This document shows positions 17,150-27,344 of a DNA stretch of 64,000 bases, piece after piece (position 1 is the first letter of the stretch; each line of letters opens with the position of its first letter). This DNA is from Clostridia bacterium (lineage in GTDB: Bacteria; Bacillota; Clostridia; Oscillospirales; Acutalibacteraceae). The notes under the pieces were generated by a model. The model ran no database searches and was not told the origin of the DNA. It saw only the letters and a list, made by a program, of their open reading frames with translations. The position numbers were made by a program, and so were the translations under genes. The stretch covers positions 20,659 to 84,658 of the forward strand of contig JAGAVE010000053.1 in NCBI GenBank assembly GCA_017942105.1, read 5' to 3'.

Positions 17150-18457
17150 TTACACTTCCTTAATCTTTCTGAGACCTGCAATGAAAAAGCCATCACAGTC
17201 ATGTAAATGAGGCATTAATGTTACATAGTCAGTGTCCTCAGCATATCTTTTTAAGCAACTAAGCACGGGAACCGATTCAAAATTCTTATGTTCATTTAAA
17301 AATTGATTAACAATATTTTCGTTTTCTGCCTTGTTTAACGAACAAGTTGAATAAACCAAAGTACCGCCGACTTTCAAATACTTTGATGAAATACAAAGTA
17401 TAGAATACTGCAATTTTGGCAATTTGTCAACTTCCACCGGGTCCTTATACCTGATTTCAGGCTTTTTCCTTATAACACCAAGACCCGCACAAGGAACATC
17501 GCAAAGAATTTTATCAGCCATAGGAAGACCTTCGTTATAAACAGAACCGTCATTAACAACAGTTTTGATATTAGTTATACCCAGCCTTTGAGCACCCTTT
17601 TTAATAAGTTCCAGACGATGCTCATAAAGATCCATTGAATATATAACGCCGCTGTTTTCCATGTGCTGTGCTAATGTAAAGCTTTTACCTCCCGGTGCCG
17701 CACATATATCGAGCACCGTTTCACCTTTTTTTACACCAAGGGCCGAACAGCATAACTGAGAAGCGGTATCCTGAACATGGAACAAACCATCAAGATAAGC
17801 TTTCGTTTTATGTAATGCTCCCGTTCCTTTTACAACTAAAATATCATCAGACAATTTTGAATCCATTGATTCAAAGCCCTCTTTTTCAAGAAGCGTCACT
17901 AATTTCATCTTTGTAGTCTTCAAAGAATTAATTCTGATTACTGTGTCAACAGACCCTGACAGAGACTCAAGAAGACTTAAAGCGTTATCATTCCCATAAT
18001 CATCTGCCCACAAATTACAAAGCCATTCCGGAACAGAATATTTCAAAGACAAATTATCCGTTTCAGTAAGTCCATTTGCAGAGGCTTTTCTTAAAACCGC
18101 GTTCACGAGACCGGTAGCAAACGAAGCTCCGTTATTTTTACAAAGTTTGACACTCTCATTAATTGCGGCAGAATCGGGTATCCTATCCATATATAACACC
18201 TGATAAGCACCTATTCTCAAAATTGTCAGAACCTGAGGTTTCAGCTTTTTCAGAGGTTGTTTAAGGCACCTTGAAAGCTCATAATCCAGAGTTATCATTC
18301 TTTCTGTTACCCCATAAACCAATGCAGAAACAAATGCTCTGTCAACCTGGTTTAATTCAGACTTATCAAGATAAGTGTCAAGAATAAGATTTGAATAAGA
18401 ATTATCTTTTTGTATTCGATTTAGAATTTCAAAGGCAATTTGTCTGGCTGTTTTCAT
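17150..18457 (-). CDS. rsmB: 16S rRNA (cytosine(967)-C(5))-methyltransferase
   Basis: A 435-residue protein. An N-terminal NusB-like helical domain (about 1-135) is followed by a Rossmann methyltransferase domain with the SAM-binding VLDICAAPGGKSFTLAQ (about 250-266). The two catalytic Cys of m5C enzymes are in DVPCAGLGV and in VYSTCSLNKAENE. It is cytoplasmic and acts on rRNA. It lies in the fmt-YugP-rsmB-rlmN run of genes, with 8 bases to its upstream neighbour. Confidence 0.96.
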   Translation of the reverse strand: MKTARQIAFEILNRIQKDNSYSNLILDTYLDKSELNQVDRAFVSALVYGVTERMITLDYELSRCLKQPLKKLKPQVLTILRIGAYQVLYMDRIPDSAAINESVKLCKNNGASFATGLVNAVLRKASANGLTETDNLSLKYSVPEWLCNLWADDYGNDNALSLLESLSGSVDTVIRINSLKTTKMKLVTLLEKEGFESMDSKLSDDILVVKGTGALHKTKAYLDGLFHVQDTASQLCCSALGVKKGETVLDICAAPGGKSFTLAQHMENSGVIYSMDLYEHRLELIKKGAQRLGITNIKTVVNDGSVYNEGLPMADKILCDVPCAGLGVIRKKPEIRYKDPVEVDKLPKLQYSILCISSKYLKVGGTLVYSTCSLNKAENENIVNQFLNEHKNFESVPVLSCLKRYAEDTDYVTLMPHLHDCDGFFIAGLRKIKEV

Positions 18458-18465
18458 AGAATCCC

Positions 18466-19194
18466 TTAATCGCGTCTGCTGTTACCCAAAAGACGCATCG
18501 CGTAATATAACAAGTTGACTATAGCTGTCGCAAGAGCTGCAACATATGTCATTGCAGCGGCAGTAAGAACACTCTTGGCTCCATCATGCTCCTGCGGTGC
18601 AAGCATACCGGTTTCTTCAATAACCCGTAAAGCTCGTCTGCTTGCATTAAACTCAACCGGAAGAGTAACGAACTGAAAAACCGCTACCAGTCCGTATAAC
18701 GCAAGCCCGGCAATTATAAAATAGAAACCTAGATTCGAGGAATTAGCACCATAAGCAATAAAATAGCCTAAAAAAGCGATAATAAGACCAAATCGAGAAC
18801 CAAAATTTGTAACAGGTACAAGAGCAGTTCTGATTTTATTAGGAATATAATTCTCAGCGTGCTGTGCAGCGTGACCCGCTTCATGGCAGGCTATGCCGAC
18901 GGCCGCAACCGAGGTGCTGTTATATACTCCGCTTGAAAGACGGATCACCTTTTCATTCGGAGAGTAATGATCAGTAAGTTTACCTGAGCAAGACTCAATT
19001 CTGACATCGTTAACTCCGTAATGATTCAGAATCATCTGAGCCGCCATTGCTCCGGTAATCCTGCGAGAATTCTGAATTTTAGAGTATTTCTTATATGCAC
19101 TGTTAACCTTAGCTTGAGCTAAAATAGAAAGAATAAGCACAGGAGCTGCAAAAAGCAAATACTGAAAATAACCGTAACCGTAATAACCGAACAT
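18466..19194 (-). CDS. YugP-type membrane zinc metallopeptidase
   Basis: A 242-residue protein of the COG2738 zinc metallopeptidase group. It has an N-terminal hydrophobic segment, the catalytic HEAGHAAQH (HExxH, about residues 101-109) and two to three membrane segments in the second half, plus NASRRALRVIEETGML, which is typical of the group. It is usually found near fmt and rsmB in Clostridia, as here. Its physiological substrate is not established. The start ATG at 19194 has GGTGAT upstream. Confidence 0.88.
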   Translation of the reverse strand: MFGYYGYGYFQYLLFAAPVLILSILAQAKVNSAYKKYSKIQNSRRITGAMAAQMILNHYGVNDVRIESCSGKLTDHYSPNEKVIRLSSGVYNSTSVAAVGIACHEAGHAAQHAENYIPNKIRTALVPVTNFGSRFGLIIAFLGYFIAYGANSSNLGFYFIIAGLALYGLVAVFQFVTLPVEFNASRRALRVIEETGMLAPQEHDGAKSVLTAAAMTYVAALATAIVNLLYYAMRLLGNSRRD

Positions 19195-19203
19195 AATATC
19201 ACC

Positions 19204-20130
19204 TTACTTTAATATTGTTCCCACCTCAATAGGATTTCCCCGCAAAAAATCCGAGGCTTTCATAGCTTTTTTACCCTCAGTCTGCAAAACAACAATTTCA
19301 ATTGATGTTGATTCACCGCAAGAAACAACAAGTTTTTTATCAGAAACGATAACCTCTCCCGGCTGTCCGTTACTTTTATCTGAAATAATCGTTTTATGAA
19401 TTTTAATTGTCTTTTCACCAAGTTTTGCCGTAGCTACAGGCCAAGGCGACAGACCTCTTACTTTATTATGAATCGACAAAGCACTTTCATTCCAATTTAT
19501 CGGACACAAATCCTTGGTAAGCATAGGAGCATAGTTGGATTTTTCATCATCCTGTTTTTCAGGGATAAGTTCACCCTTTAAGAGTAAATCAATCGTTTCA
19601 GCCATAACCTGAGCACCAAGAAGTGAGAGTTCATCGTGAAGCTCACCAGCTGTTTCATTTTCACCTATACTAACTTTTTTTGTCAGGAGCATATCACCTG
19701 TATCCAACCCGACATCCATCTGCATAGCGGTAACGCCGCTTTCCTTTTCCCCGTTTATAACACACCATTGGATAGGTGCAGCCCCTCTGTATCGTGGAAG
19801 AATCGACGCGTGCATATTAATACATCCGTATCGAGGAAAATCAAGGATTTCTTTTGGTAAGATTTTACCGTAAGCAACAACGATGATCAATTCAGGGTTG
19901 AGCATTTCAATAACGGATAACACCTCGCCGTCCCTCATTTTAGTCGGCTGATAAACAGGTATGCCTGCTTTAACGGCACATTCCTTTACCGGCGGAAACT
20001 GCATTTTATGTCCGCGTCCTTTAGGCTTATCGGGCTGTGTAAAGACGCCTTTCACATTATGACCGTCATCAATAAGCCTTTGAAGACAAGGAACCGCAAA
20101 CTCAGGTGTTCCCATAAAAACTATATCCAT
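19204..20130 (-). CDS. fmt: Methionyl-tRNA formyltransferase
   Basis: A 308-residue enzyme that formylates initiator Met-tRNA with 10-formyl-THF. It starts MDIVFMGTPEFAVPCL; the catalytic stretch INMHASILPRYRGAAPIQW (about 105-123) carries the Asn/His, with Asp in the later DTGDM motif. The C-terminal OB-like tRNA-binding domain is present. It lies 12 bases after def in the universal def-fmt pair. Confidence 0.97.
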   Translation of the reverse strand: MDIVFMGTPEFAVPCLQRLIDDGHNVKGVFTQPDKPKGRGHKMQFPPVKECAVKAGIPVYQPTKMRDGEVLSVIEMLNPELIIVVAYGKILPKEILDFPRYGCINMHASILPRYRGAAPIQWCVINGEKESGVTAMQMDVGLDTGDMLLTKKVSIGENETAGELHDELSLLGAQVMAETIDLLLKGELIPEKQDDEKSNYAPMLTKDLCPINWNESALSIHNKVRGLSPWPVATAKLGEKTIKIHKTIISDKSNGQPGEVIVSDKKLVVSCGESTSIEIVVLQTEGKKAMKASDFLRGNPIEVGTILK

Positions 20131-20142
20131 AGTTTACCTCCG

Positions 20143-20601
20143 TTATTCGCTTTCAAGCTCACCGACAAGATGACTTGTGTAAAGAATTCCTTCAAGATGG
20201 TCAAGTTCGTGGCAGAAGCAACGAGCCTTCAAATCTTCGCCCTTATACAAACACCACTTACCTTCACGGTTCTGAGCCTTAACTATTACTGATTTAGGTC
20301 GTTCAGTTACACCAAATTTGCCCGGAAGAGAAAGACATCCTTCCGTTTCATGCTGAACTTCTTCCGATTTTTCAATTATTTCAGGATTTATCAATTCAAG
20401 ATAACCGTCTCCACAATCCATAACAACGATTCGTCTTAAAATACCGACCTGAACTGCTGCAAGACCTGCACCCTGAGCTTTATATAAAGTATCCTTCATA
20501 TCATCAAGAATGGTAAAGAGCTTCCCGTCAAAATTTTCAACAGGTCTGCTTTTTTTTGACAATATAGGATCACCTAATTTCACAATATTTCTGATTGCCA
20601 T
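20143..20601 (-). CDS. def: Peptide deformylase
   Basis: About 152 residues, starting at the ATG at 20601 (MAIRNIVKLGDPIL) with AAAGGA upstream; a longer frame to 20625 lacks support. Motifs: GAGLAAVQVG, EGCLSLPG (Cys ligand), and HELDHLEG (two His ligands and the catalytic Glu). It removes the formyl group from nascent proteins and pairs with the fmt gene 12 bases downstream. Confidence 0.97.
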   Translation of the reverse strand: MAIRNIVKLGDPILSKKSRPVENFDGKLFTILDDMKDTLYKAQGAGLAAVQVGILRRIVVMDCGDGYLELINPEIIEKSEEVQHETEGCLSLPGKFGVTERPKSVIVKAQNREGKWCLYKGEDLKARCFCHELDHLEGILYTSHLVGELESE

Positions 20602-20621
20602 TTCTTTTTCCTTTCTAAAAA

Positions 20622-23072
20622 TCAAAGAATATTTTCGGGATTTAAATCTATATAAACCGACACCGTCTTCAACGAGCTTTCTTCTGACAATTCCTGAAGA
20701 ACCTCAGAAATCAAGCTTCTAAAACTCTGAGAATTTTTACACTTGATTATAAGACGGTATCTGAACTTGTTGCTCACTCTGGCAACTCGAGCCGGCATAG
20801 GGCCGACAACGATGACCTTTTCATCTTTATATTTAGTTTTAATTTTTTTTGTAAGAATCAAAAAGAATTTTGCGGCAGCCGCATGAACCTTCTCCTCATT
20901 AAGTCCAAGAAAACCTGCAAGAGCTATATCGCAATACGGAGGATAAATCATCTTTTTTCTCAATTTAATCTCAGTGTTGTAAAAGCTTTCATAATTCTGT
21001 TCAGAAGCCATAGTTATGACACTATTTTCAGGATTCATAGTTTGAATTATCGCTTTACCCTTAAATTTACCGCGACCGGCACGGCCGACAACCTGAGTTA
21101 ATAAATCGAAAGTTCTCTCCTGACTTCGAAAATCGTCGTTACTGAGCTGAACATCAGCGTTAATTACTCCGACAAGAGTGACATTTTCAAAATCATGACC
21201 TTTTGCTACCATTTGCGTTCCCAACAGAATATCATAATCACCTTTCGAAAAAGCATTAAGCTTTTCTTCATAAGCGTGCCTACTCATCGTTGTATCGGCA
21301 TCCATTCGCAAAATGCGAGCATCAGGCAGCAAGGCTGCCAGCTCATCTTCAATCTTCTGTGTTCCGACACCTGAGTAACGGACATTCTGCGACTTGCATT
21401 GCGGACAGTCAACGGTAAAAGGCTGAGAGTGGCCGCAATAATGACACATAAGACGATTATTTATCTTATGATAAGTCATAGAAATACTGCAGGATGGACA
21501 GGTAAACACATAGCCGCAAGATTTGCAAGATGCGAATGTGTTATAGCCCCTGCGATTCATCAAGAGTATCGACTGATAACCCTTTTCTAAATTTTCTTTC
21601 AGAGACTCATAAAGCACCTTGCTGAAATAAGACGATTCACTTAAAGCATCAAGGCACATATCCGCTATTTTAACTTCAGGTAGCTGTGACTGCGAAAATC
21701 TTTTAGTAAGTTTATTGAGATGGATAATACCTTTTCTGGCTTTAGAAAAGGTTTCAATACTTGGCGTCGCACTTGCAAGAACAGTCAGGCCCTTGTGATA
21801 AGAGCATCTGAATCTTGCAACATCCTTTGCACTGTACCTTGGATTCTGTTCAGATTTATAAGTATGCTCCTGCTCCTCATCAACAATAATTAAACCAAGA
21901 TTCTCAAAAGGAGCAAAGACAGCACTACGCGTGCCTATTACTATCTGAACATCGCCGTTTTTAACGCGCTTCCATTCGTCAGTTCGCTGACCTGCTGAAA
22001 GAGCGCTGTGGAACACCGCGATTTTGCTTCCGTAGCGACCGCGGAAAATATTAATCGTCTGCGGAGTCAGAGCAATCTCCGGAACCATAACAATAACCTG
22101 CTTATCTATTGAAACCATATAATCAATAAGCTTAAGATAAACCTGTGTTTTACCGCTGCCGGTCACTCCGAAAAGCAATGCAGATGTACCCTCACCTTTT
22201 TTATAAAGCTTCAGCATATTATTGTAAGCTTTCTGTTGCTCATCATTAAGCAATATCTCCTGAGTGTTGACCTCTTCTGTAAATTCACCACCCGGAATTC
22301 TGAAAACTTCACTGTCAAATAATTCAGCGTAACCCTTTTGTGCAATCGCGTGAACGACCGCTGGTGTAAAACCAGTAAAATAACAGACTTCTTTAACAGA
22401 CGCCGAGCCGATATCAGCAAGAAGCGAGAGAACCTCCCTTTGCTTCTTTGTCATTTTATCCGTTGAAGCAAGCGCTGTAAGACCTTCGTCAGTTATTTTA
22501 ACCATCTTAACGGTAAGATCTCCCGCTTTTCTTGCGGAATCATAATTTCTGAACAAAAGACCTTTTTTGCGCATCCTTTCAAGAACATCCATATCAGGAA
22601 TAAATCCGAGCGTTTTAAGCACTTTTTCTCCGTCAACATAGGTATTCTTGCTTTTTATATAATTATAAATCTGCAGGGTATCGCTGTCACAACCGGACAA
22701 ATCAACATCAACTGCAGCCGCATATGTTGTAACAACACGGTGACACAAACCGGCAGGAAGAATTGTTTTCACAGCATCAAAAAGAGTACAGAATGTGCGC
22801 TCTTTAAGCCAATAAACCAGCTTAAGCATTTCATCCGAGAGTATTGGTTCATCGTCAATTAACTGTGCTATTTTCTTTAATTTAGGAGGTTTCTCATTCG
22901 TCTCATAAAATTGCAAAACTATGCCCTGACGGCATTTATTTGAGCTGCCGAAGGGCACAAGAACCCGACACCCGGGCTTTGCTGACGAGGTTTTTTCATC
23001 TGTGAGGTAATCATATGCCTTGTCAAAAGATGTTGTTGAATTTTCGATAGCAACTGATACAACCTTAAACAT
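20622..23072 (-). CDS. priA: Primosomal replication restart helicase PriA
   Basis: An 816-residue DNA helicase. It has an N-terminal DNA-binding domain, a Walker A FGVTGSGKTQVYL (about 300-312), the DEEQ box VDEEQEH (about 395-401), paired Cys zinc-binding motifs (CKSCGYVFTCPSC and CHYCGHSQPFTVDCPQC, about 518-560) and the helicase motif VGRAGRG. It reloads the replisome at stalled forks. Length matches B. subtilis (805). The Bacillus coaBC gene between rpoZ and priA is absent here. Confidence 0.97.
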   Translation of the reverse strand: MFKVVSVAIENSTTSFDKAYDYLTDEKTSSAKPGCRVLVPFGSSNKCRQGIVLQFYETNEKPPKLKKIAQLIDDEPILSDEMLKLVYWLKERTFCTLFDAVKTILPAGLCHRVVTTYAAAVDVDLSGCDSDTLQIYNYIKSKNTYVDGEKVLKTLGFIPDMDVLERMRKKGLLFRNYDSARKAGDLTVKMVKITDEGLTALASTDKMTKKQREVLSLLADIGSASVKEVCYFTGFTPAVVHAIAQKGYAELFDSEVFRIPGGEFTEEVNTQEILLNDEQQKAYNNMLKLYKKGEGTSALLFGVTGSGKTQVYLKLIDYMVSIDKQVIVMVPEIALTPQTINIFRGRYGSKIAVFHSALSAGQRTDEWKRVKNGDVQIVIGTRSAVFAPFENLGLIIVDEEQEHTYKSEQNPRYSAKDVARFRCSYHKGLTVLASATPSIETFSKARKGIIHLNKLTKRFSQSQLPEVKIADMCLDALSESSYFSKVLYESLKENLEKGYQSILLMNRRGYNTFASCKSCGYVFTCPSCSISMTYHKINNRLMCHYCGHSQPFTVDCPQCKSQNVRYSGVGTQKIEDELAALLPDARILRMDADTTMSRHAYEEKLNAFSKGDYDILLGTQMVAKGHDFENVTLVGVINADVQLSNDDFRSQERTFDLLTQVVGRAGRGKFKGKAIIQTMNPENSVITMASEQNYESFYNTEIKLRKKMIYPPYCDIALAGFLGLNEEKVHAAAAKFFLILTKKIKTKYKDEKVIVVGPMPARVARVSNKFRYRLIIKCKNSQSFRSLISEVLQELSEESSLKTVSVYIDLNPENIL

Positions 23073-23102
23073 GGCACACTAACCTCCACTCCTAATTATT
23101 CA

Positions 23103-23336
23103 TTATAAGTTTTTAATCTCATCTGGCTCAATAATTTTGTACTTACCTTCAATAATCTCGTCAATTGCAATGCTGACGGGCTTTTCAACGAGGATTATTC
23201 CCTCATCCTCTGCCTCCTCTGAAATTTCACGAGCTCTTTTAGCAGTTGCTCTGACAAGAGAGTATCTGCTCATATGATTTGAAAGAACGGAACCAAGATC
23301 AGGGTTGAATTTGAATTTTTTGTTTTGATCGAACAT
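23103..23336 (-). CDS. rpoZ: DNA-directed RNA polymerase omega subunit
   Basis: A 77-residue protein with the omega signature: YSLVRATAKRAREI (about 25-38) and later KPVSIAIDEIIEGKY. It supports RNA polymerase assembly. Its ATG shares one base with the gmk stop (TAATG), and GAGG lies a few bases upstream inside gmk, so translation is likely coupled. The length is typical for Firmicutes (about 67-80). Confidence 0.95.
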   Translation of the reverse strand: MFDQNKKFKFNPDLGSVLSNHMSRYSLVRATAKRAREISEEAEDEGIILVEKPVSIAIDEIIEGKYKIIEPDEIKNL

Positions 23337-23941
23337 TATTTATTTACCTCACTTAATAAATTGTTTCTTCTGCTTACTTTAAGCTGTTCTGCAGAAATAA
23401 TTGTTTTTATATCATCAACTGCTGACATAAGGTCATCATTGACTACAACATAATCATACTCACATATCCTTGACAGCTCATTACAAGCAATATCAAGTCT
23501 TCTTTTGACATCCTCATCATCTTCACTGCCTCTGCCTCTAAGCCTTTTTTCAAGGACCTCTAAGCTGGGCGGCGTTAGGAATATACTCACGGCATCGGGA
23601 TACATTTTTCTGATATTACCTGCACCCTGAACTTCAATCTTTAACACTACAATTTTCCCGTCTGCCAACCAATTGTCAACAGGTGCTTTCGGTGTACCGT
23701 AATAGTTATTTCCGTATTTTGCATATTCAAGCATTTTTTCGCTTTCTATTGCTGAAAGAAAAACAGATTCATCAACAAAGAGATAGTCAATTCCATCAAC
23801 TTCGTTTTCTCTTCGTTTTCTTGTAGTCATTGAAACAGACTGAACAATTCCTAAATCAAGCTTAAAAAGCTCAGCTAAAACGGTATCTTTACCTGAACCT
23901 GACGGACCTGAGAGAACTATAAGCATTCCTTCTTTAAGCAT
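23336..23941 (-). CDS. gmk: Guanylate kinase
   Basis: About 201 residues from the ATG at 23941 ([19 protein letters not shown]), whose GGAGG lies 9 bases upstream within the remA Glu codons; the frame is open further but has no better start. Motifs: P-loop [25 protein letters not shown] for GMP binding, and the lid region [12 protein letters not shown]. It phosphorylates GMP to GDP. It overlaps remA by 8 bases, as in many Firmicutes. Confidence 0.96.
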   Translation of the reverse strand: MLKEGMLIVLSGPSGSGKDTVLAELFKLDLGIVQSVSMTTRKRRENEVDGIDYLFVDESVFLSAIESEKMLEYAKYGNNYYGTPKAPVDNWLADGKIVVLKIEVQGAGNIRKMYPDAVSIFLTPPSLEVLEKRLRGRGSEDDEDVKRRLDIACNELSRICEYDYVVVNDDLMSAVDDIKTIISAEQLKVSRRNNLLSEVNK

Positions 23942-24200
23942 CCTCTTCATCCTCCTCGTATTCCTTTTCTTCATCAAGCCTGTTAGCTACGGTTTCAGCC
24001 TGGAGATATGTAAGAATTACCTGATCGCAGTCAGTAATTATTACAGCACGCGTTCTTCTTCCATGAGTAGCATCAATCAGCGTTCCGTTTTCTTTACAGA
24101 CCTGAATAATTCTTTTTATCGGAGCAGATTCGGGGCTTATAATCGCTATGATGCGTTCAGCATTAACCATATTACCAAAACCAATGTTGATTAACTTCAT
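23934..24200 (-). CDS. remA: RemA/YlzA family DNA-binding regulator (DUF370)
   Basis: 88 residues from the ATG at 24200 ([12 protein letters not shown]), with a GGGGG box 8 bases before; a TTG two codons earlier is less likely. It contains the family core [17 protein letters not shown] and [13 protein letters not shown]. In Bacillus RemA binds DNA and activates biofilm matrix genes and osmoprotection; here only the family can be claimed. It has a longer acidic tail (about 14 Glu/Asp residues), which also provides the gmk ribosome binding site. Confidence 0.93.
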   Translation of the reverse strand: MKLINIGFGNMVNAERIIAIISPESAPIKRIIQVCKENGTLIDATHGRRTRAVIITDCDQVILTYLQAETVANRLDEEKEYEEDEEDA

Positions 24201-24213
24201 AATCAATGCCCCC

Positions 24214-25092
24214 TTATTCTATATTCTGAACCTGTTCGCGGATTTTCTCTACTTCAGACTTAATATCAAGAACACAACGGGCAATGTCAACATCACTTGC
24301 CTTTGAGCCGATTGTGTTTGCTTCCCTGTTAATCTCTTGAACAAGAAAGTCCATCTTTCTTCCGATTGCTTCATCTGAATCAAAGAAACCTTTGAGCTGA
24401 TCGATGTGGCTTCTTAATCTGACTGTTTCCTCAGCAACAGCAATCTTATCAGCATAAATTGCAGCCTCTGTAAGGATTCGTGTTTCATCAACATTAACCG
24501 ACCCGATTACCTCCTGCATTCTTGTAAGAAGCTTCTGGGTATACTCTTTAACTGTTTCCGGTGACCTGGACTCAACATACTTAACCTTATCGAGAATAAT
24601 GTCTGCGCGAGAACAGATATCGTCACGAAGTCTCTCGCCCTCAACCTCGCGCATTTCAATAAATTTATCTACAGCCGATTCTGCAACACTCTTTACCGCA
24701 TTCCATATCTTATCTTCATCAGCCTCTTCTTTTCTGATAAGCAAAACATCGTTAAAACGCGCAAGAATACCGGCGTTAAGATTGTTTTCAATTCCATATA
24801 CTTCAGAAAGAGTTTCAAACGCTTCTGCATAGCCTTTCGCAAGAGAATGATTTACTTCAACAACAACATTGTCATCCTCAAGGTTGTCCACCTGGACATA
24901 ACATTCGATTTTACCGCGAGAAACCCTTGACTGAACATAGCTTTTAAGTTTTTCATCGAGAAATCCGTATATTCTGGGTGTTCTTGATGAAAAATCAAAA
25001 TACCTATGATTAACACTCTTGATCTCAACGGTTATATTCATTGAGTCAATGGTCTGCTGACTGCGACCGTAACCTGTCATACTTCTAATCAT
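24214..25092 (-). CDS. YicC/YloC family endoribonuclease
   Basis: A 292-residue protein that begins [11 protein letters not shown] and has [12 protein letters not shown], both conserved in the family, plus the C-terminal DUF1732 end [22 protein letters not shown]. YicC in E. coli and YloC in Bacillus have endoribonuclease activity. The length matches (291 in B. subtilis). It is followed after 13 bases by remA and gmk, the conserved yloC-remA-gmk order. Confidence 0.93.
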   Translation of the reverse strand: MIRSMTGYGRSQQTIDSMNITVEIKSVNHRYFDFSSRTPRIYGFLDEKLKSYVQSRVSRGKIECYVQVDNLEDDNVVVEVNHSLAKGYAEAFETLSEVYGIENNLNAGILARFNDVLLIRKEEADEDKIWNAVKSVAESAVDKFIEMREVEGERLRDDICSRADIILDKVKYVESRSPETVKEYTQKLLTRMQEVIGSVNVDETRILTEAAIYADKIAVAEETVRLRSHIDQLKGFFDSDEAIGRKMDFLVQEINREANTIGSKASDVDIARCVLDIKSEVEKIREQVQNIE

Positions 25093-25103
25093 AACAATAC
25101 CTC

Positions 25104-25472
25104 TTATTTTCCTTTACAGCAACTTCCTTGAAGAAGAGACGGTATATCACCCTTATAAGTTCCTTCTTCCAATTCAAAACCAAGCGTCACAGCAACATCA
25201 ACGCCTTTATCTGATTTGAATTCAGCTATATAAACATTACGGTTTCCACCAAAATTCAATGCACTGCGAATGAGCCCCTCAATGGTCTCAGTATCATTGT
25301 CATAAACATCAACAGACAGTATTTCCATTGAATATCCATTCAACCTGAATGCACACTTGCCGCATTCTTTACCGTTATCAGACAAATCATATCCGATATA
25401 ACCATTTACAGTTTCATCCTCACAAAACGGAGCGCCCAGTTCTTTAAAATTAACAGGTAAAAATTTAAGCAT
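25104..25472 (-). CDS. Hypothetical protein, 122 residues
   Basis: Not recognised. The ATG at 25472 has AGGAG 7 bases before, giving MLKFLPVNFKELG; an in-frame start at 25499 would overlap rluB. The fold pattern looks alpha/beta (repeating strands, then IEGLIRSALNFGGNRNVYIAEF). The end LGFELEEGTYKGDIPSLL is reminiscent of the last strand of GNAT acetyltransferases, but no acetyl-CoA loop is seen. It has six Cys in all, including CGKC in the middle and a CC pair near the C-terminus (GSCCKGK). It lies between rluB and yicC in the superoperon. Confidence 0.65.
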   Translation of the reverse strand: MLKFLPVNFKELGAPFCEDETVNGYIGYDLSDNGKECGKCAFRLNGYSMEILSVDVYDNDTETIEGLIRSALNFGGNRNVYIAEFKSDKGVDVAVTLGFELEEGTYKGDIPSLLQGSCCKGK

Positions 25473-25482
25473 ATCCAAGCTC

Positions 25483-26226
25483 CTAAAACTTATTAACACG
25501 CATTCCCGATGATACCTTTAGACGGTGCACCTCATCTTCGGTAAGATTTCTCCATTTACCCTGAGGAAGCATACCAAGCTTAACTGAACCAATATGGGTT
25601 CTTTTCAGACGAGCAACCTCAAGTCCCAAAGCTTCGCACATACGGCGAATCTGGCGGTTTCTGCCTTCATGCAATATTATCTCGAGCACAACGCGATTTT
25701 CTGATTTGTCAATAATATGAGCATCTGCCGGAGCAGTTTTTCTGCCGTCGATTTCAATGCCTTCATTAAAAGCAAAGAGCTGATCTTCGGTTATATTCGG
25801 CCTTATTGTTACTCTGTAGGTCTTAGGAACATGCTTTGACGGATGAGTAAGGTGATTTGCAAACTCACCGTCGTTAGTCATAATAAGAAGACCTTCAGAA
25901 TCTCTATCCAACCTGCCGACAGGATACACGCGTGCGCCAACATCCTTTACAAGCTCAGCTACGCACTTCCTGCCCATTTCATCTTCCATTGTGGTTATAA
26001 ATCCTCTCGGCTTATGAAGCATAATATAATAAAGCTTCTTAGAGGATACAATTTTTTTGCCGCTTACCGTAACGGTATCACGCTTTGGATCTACTTTATC
26101 TCCGAGTCCTGCAATCTTACCGTTAACCTTTACCTTGCCCGCAAGAATCATCTCTTCCGATTTTCTTCTTGAAGCTACAGCACACTGCGACAAATATTTT
26201 TGAAGTCTGATTCTATCATCAGTCAT
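25483..26226 (-). CDS. rluB: Ribosomal large subunit pseudouridine synthase B
   Basis: A 247-residue protein. An N-terminal S4 RNA-binding domain (RLQKYLSQCAVASRRKSEEMI, about 6-60) is followed by the catalytic domain with VGRLDRDSEGLLIMTNDG, where the Asp in GRLDxDSEG is catalytic (near residue 104). The end EGRNRQIRRMCEALG is typical. It modifies 23S rRNA near U2605. It lies in the scpAB-dacF-rluB neighbourhood known from Bacillus. Confidence 0.95.
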   Translation of the reverse strand: MTDDRIRLQKYLSQCAVASRRKSEEMILAGKVKVNGKIAGLGDKVDPKRDTVTVSGKKIVSSKKLYYIMLHKPRGFITTMEDEMGRKCVAELVKDVGARVYPVGRLDRDSEGLLIMTNDGEFANHLTHPSKHVPKTYRVTIRPNITEDQLFAFNEGIEIDGRKTAPADAHIIDKSENRVVLEIILHEGRNRQIRRMCEALGLEVARLKRTHIGSVKLGMLPQGKWRNLTEDEVHRLKVSSGMRVNKF

Positions 26227-26243
26227 AAATACTCTCCTATAAT

Positions 26244-27293
26244 TTACGATACACTCTCTGCCGTTACAACAGGCTCAGTGTCAACTGCTACACCGTTAAG
26301 GTAATACACACAATTACCAACAACCGTATTTTCTCTAACTGGGGCATAAAGAAACTTGTTTAAAAAAACTTTATATGTCACTTTAGCACCGCTTTTGAAT
26401 GAGTAGTTATGCTCTCTCAGGTTAATCCTTACCTTGTCTGCAACCGCGCCAACAACCGGCAGATATGCAGGTATATCAGCACGAACGGATCCGTTTTTTA
26501 AAACACTGAATCCGTAATCCAAAAGCTTTTTATGATCATTCCAATCATCAGGAGCATTAAGAGTTACTGCAACGAGCTCAGATGATTCTTTTTTCGCATA
26601 AGAAACAAGACATCTTCCGCTTTTTTTGGTAAAACCCGTTTTAATTCCAAGCGCATAATCATAATATTTCAGCAATTTATTATGATTATAAAGTGTTCGC
26701 TTTTGCGGTGGGTTTCCAAATGTAAGCGAAGCGCTCTGAGCCGAACAGACCGCAACAAACTTAGGGTTTCTGACCGCTTCTGCTCCTAACAAAGCCATAT
26801 CATAGGCAGTTGAATAGTGCTCATCACTATCAAGACCCGAAGGTGTTACAAAGTTGGTATTATCCATACCAATCTCTTCAGCCCTTTTATTCATCATATC
26901 AGAAAAAGCTTCAACACTTCCGCCAAGAAATACAGCAACAACATTAGCAGCATCGTTACCCGACGAAAGCATCATACCATACAAAAGCTCATCCAACGAA
27001 ACGCTGTCTCCGTCAACAAGACCCATCGAAGTGCCTTCGACTCTCAACATAGCATCAGATACAATGATTTCACTTTGAAGTTTACCTGATTCAATCGCAA
27101 GCAAAGATGTCATAATTTTAGTTGTGCTTGCCATAGAATGGCGCATATCAGCGTTTTTCGAATAAAGAATTTCACCCGTATAAACATTAATGACAACAGC
27201 ACACTCAGCCGAAAGATTCAAGGTTTGAGAAGCAGAAACTTTCAGCACAGACATAGAGAGAATAACACAAATTGATATTAATTTTTTAAGCAT
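26244..27293 (-). CDS. dacF: D-alanyl-D-alanine carboxypeptidase (S11 family, DacF-like)
   Basis: About 349 residues from the ATG at 27293, with AGGTGG five bases before. A signal peptide is at 1-22, then the three active-site motifs: SMASTTKIM (SxxK, near residue 56), SSGND (SGN) and IKTGFTKKSG (KTG). A C-terminal PBP5 beta domain follows. It trims the terminal D-Ala from peptidoglycan stem peptides outside the membrane. The gene is next to spore-related genes, so a DacF role in spore cortex is plausible but not proven. Confidence 0.92.
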   Translation of the reverse strand: MLKKLISICVILSMSVLKVSASQTLNLSAECAVVINVYTGEILYSKNADMRHSMASTTKIMTSLLAIESGKLQSEIIVSDAMLRVEGTSMGLVDGDSVSLDELLYGMMLSSGNDAANVVAVFLGGSVEAFSDMMNKRAEEIGMDNTNFVTPSGLDSDEHYSTAYDMALLGAEAVRNPKFVAVCSAQSASLTFGNPPQKRTLYNHNKLLKYYDYALGIKTGFTKKSGRCLVSYAKKESSELVAVTLNAPDDWNDHKKLLDYGFSVLKNGSVRADIPAYLPVVGAVADKVRINLREHNYSFKSGAKVTYKVFLNKFLYAPVRENTVVGNCVYYLNGVAVDTEPVVTAESVS

Positions 27294-27344
27294 ACAAACC
27301 ACCTGCCCGTAAATTATATGCGGACAGAGGTTGTACTATTTAAA

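Noticed and set aside
27313-27318. A perfect TATAAT before dacF on the minus strand
   Set aside because: No acceptable -35 lies 16-18 bases upstream, and dacF follows its neighbour closely, so I do not call a promoter.
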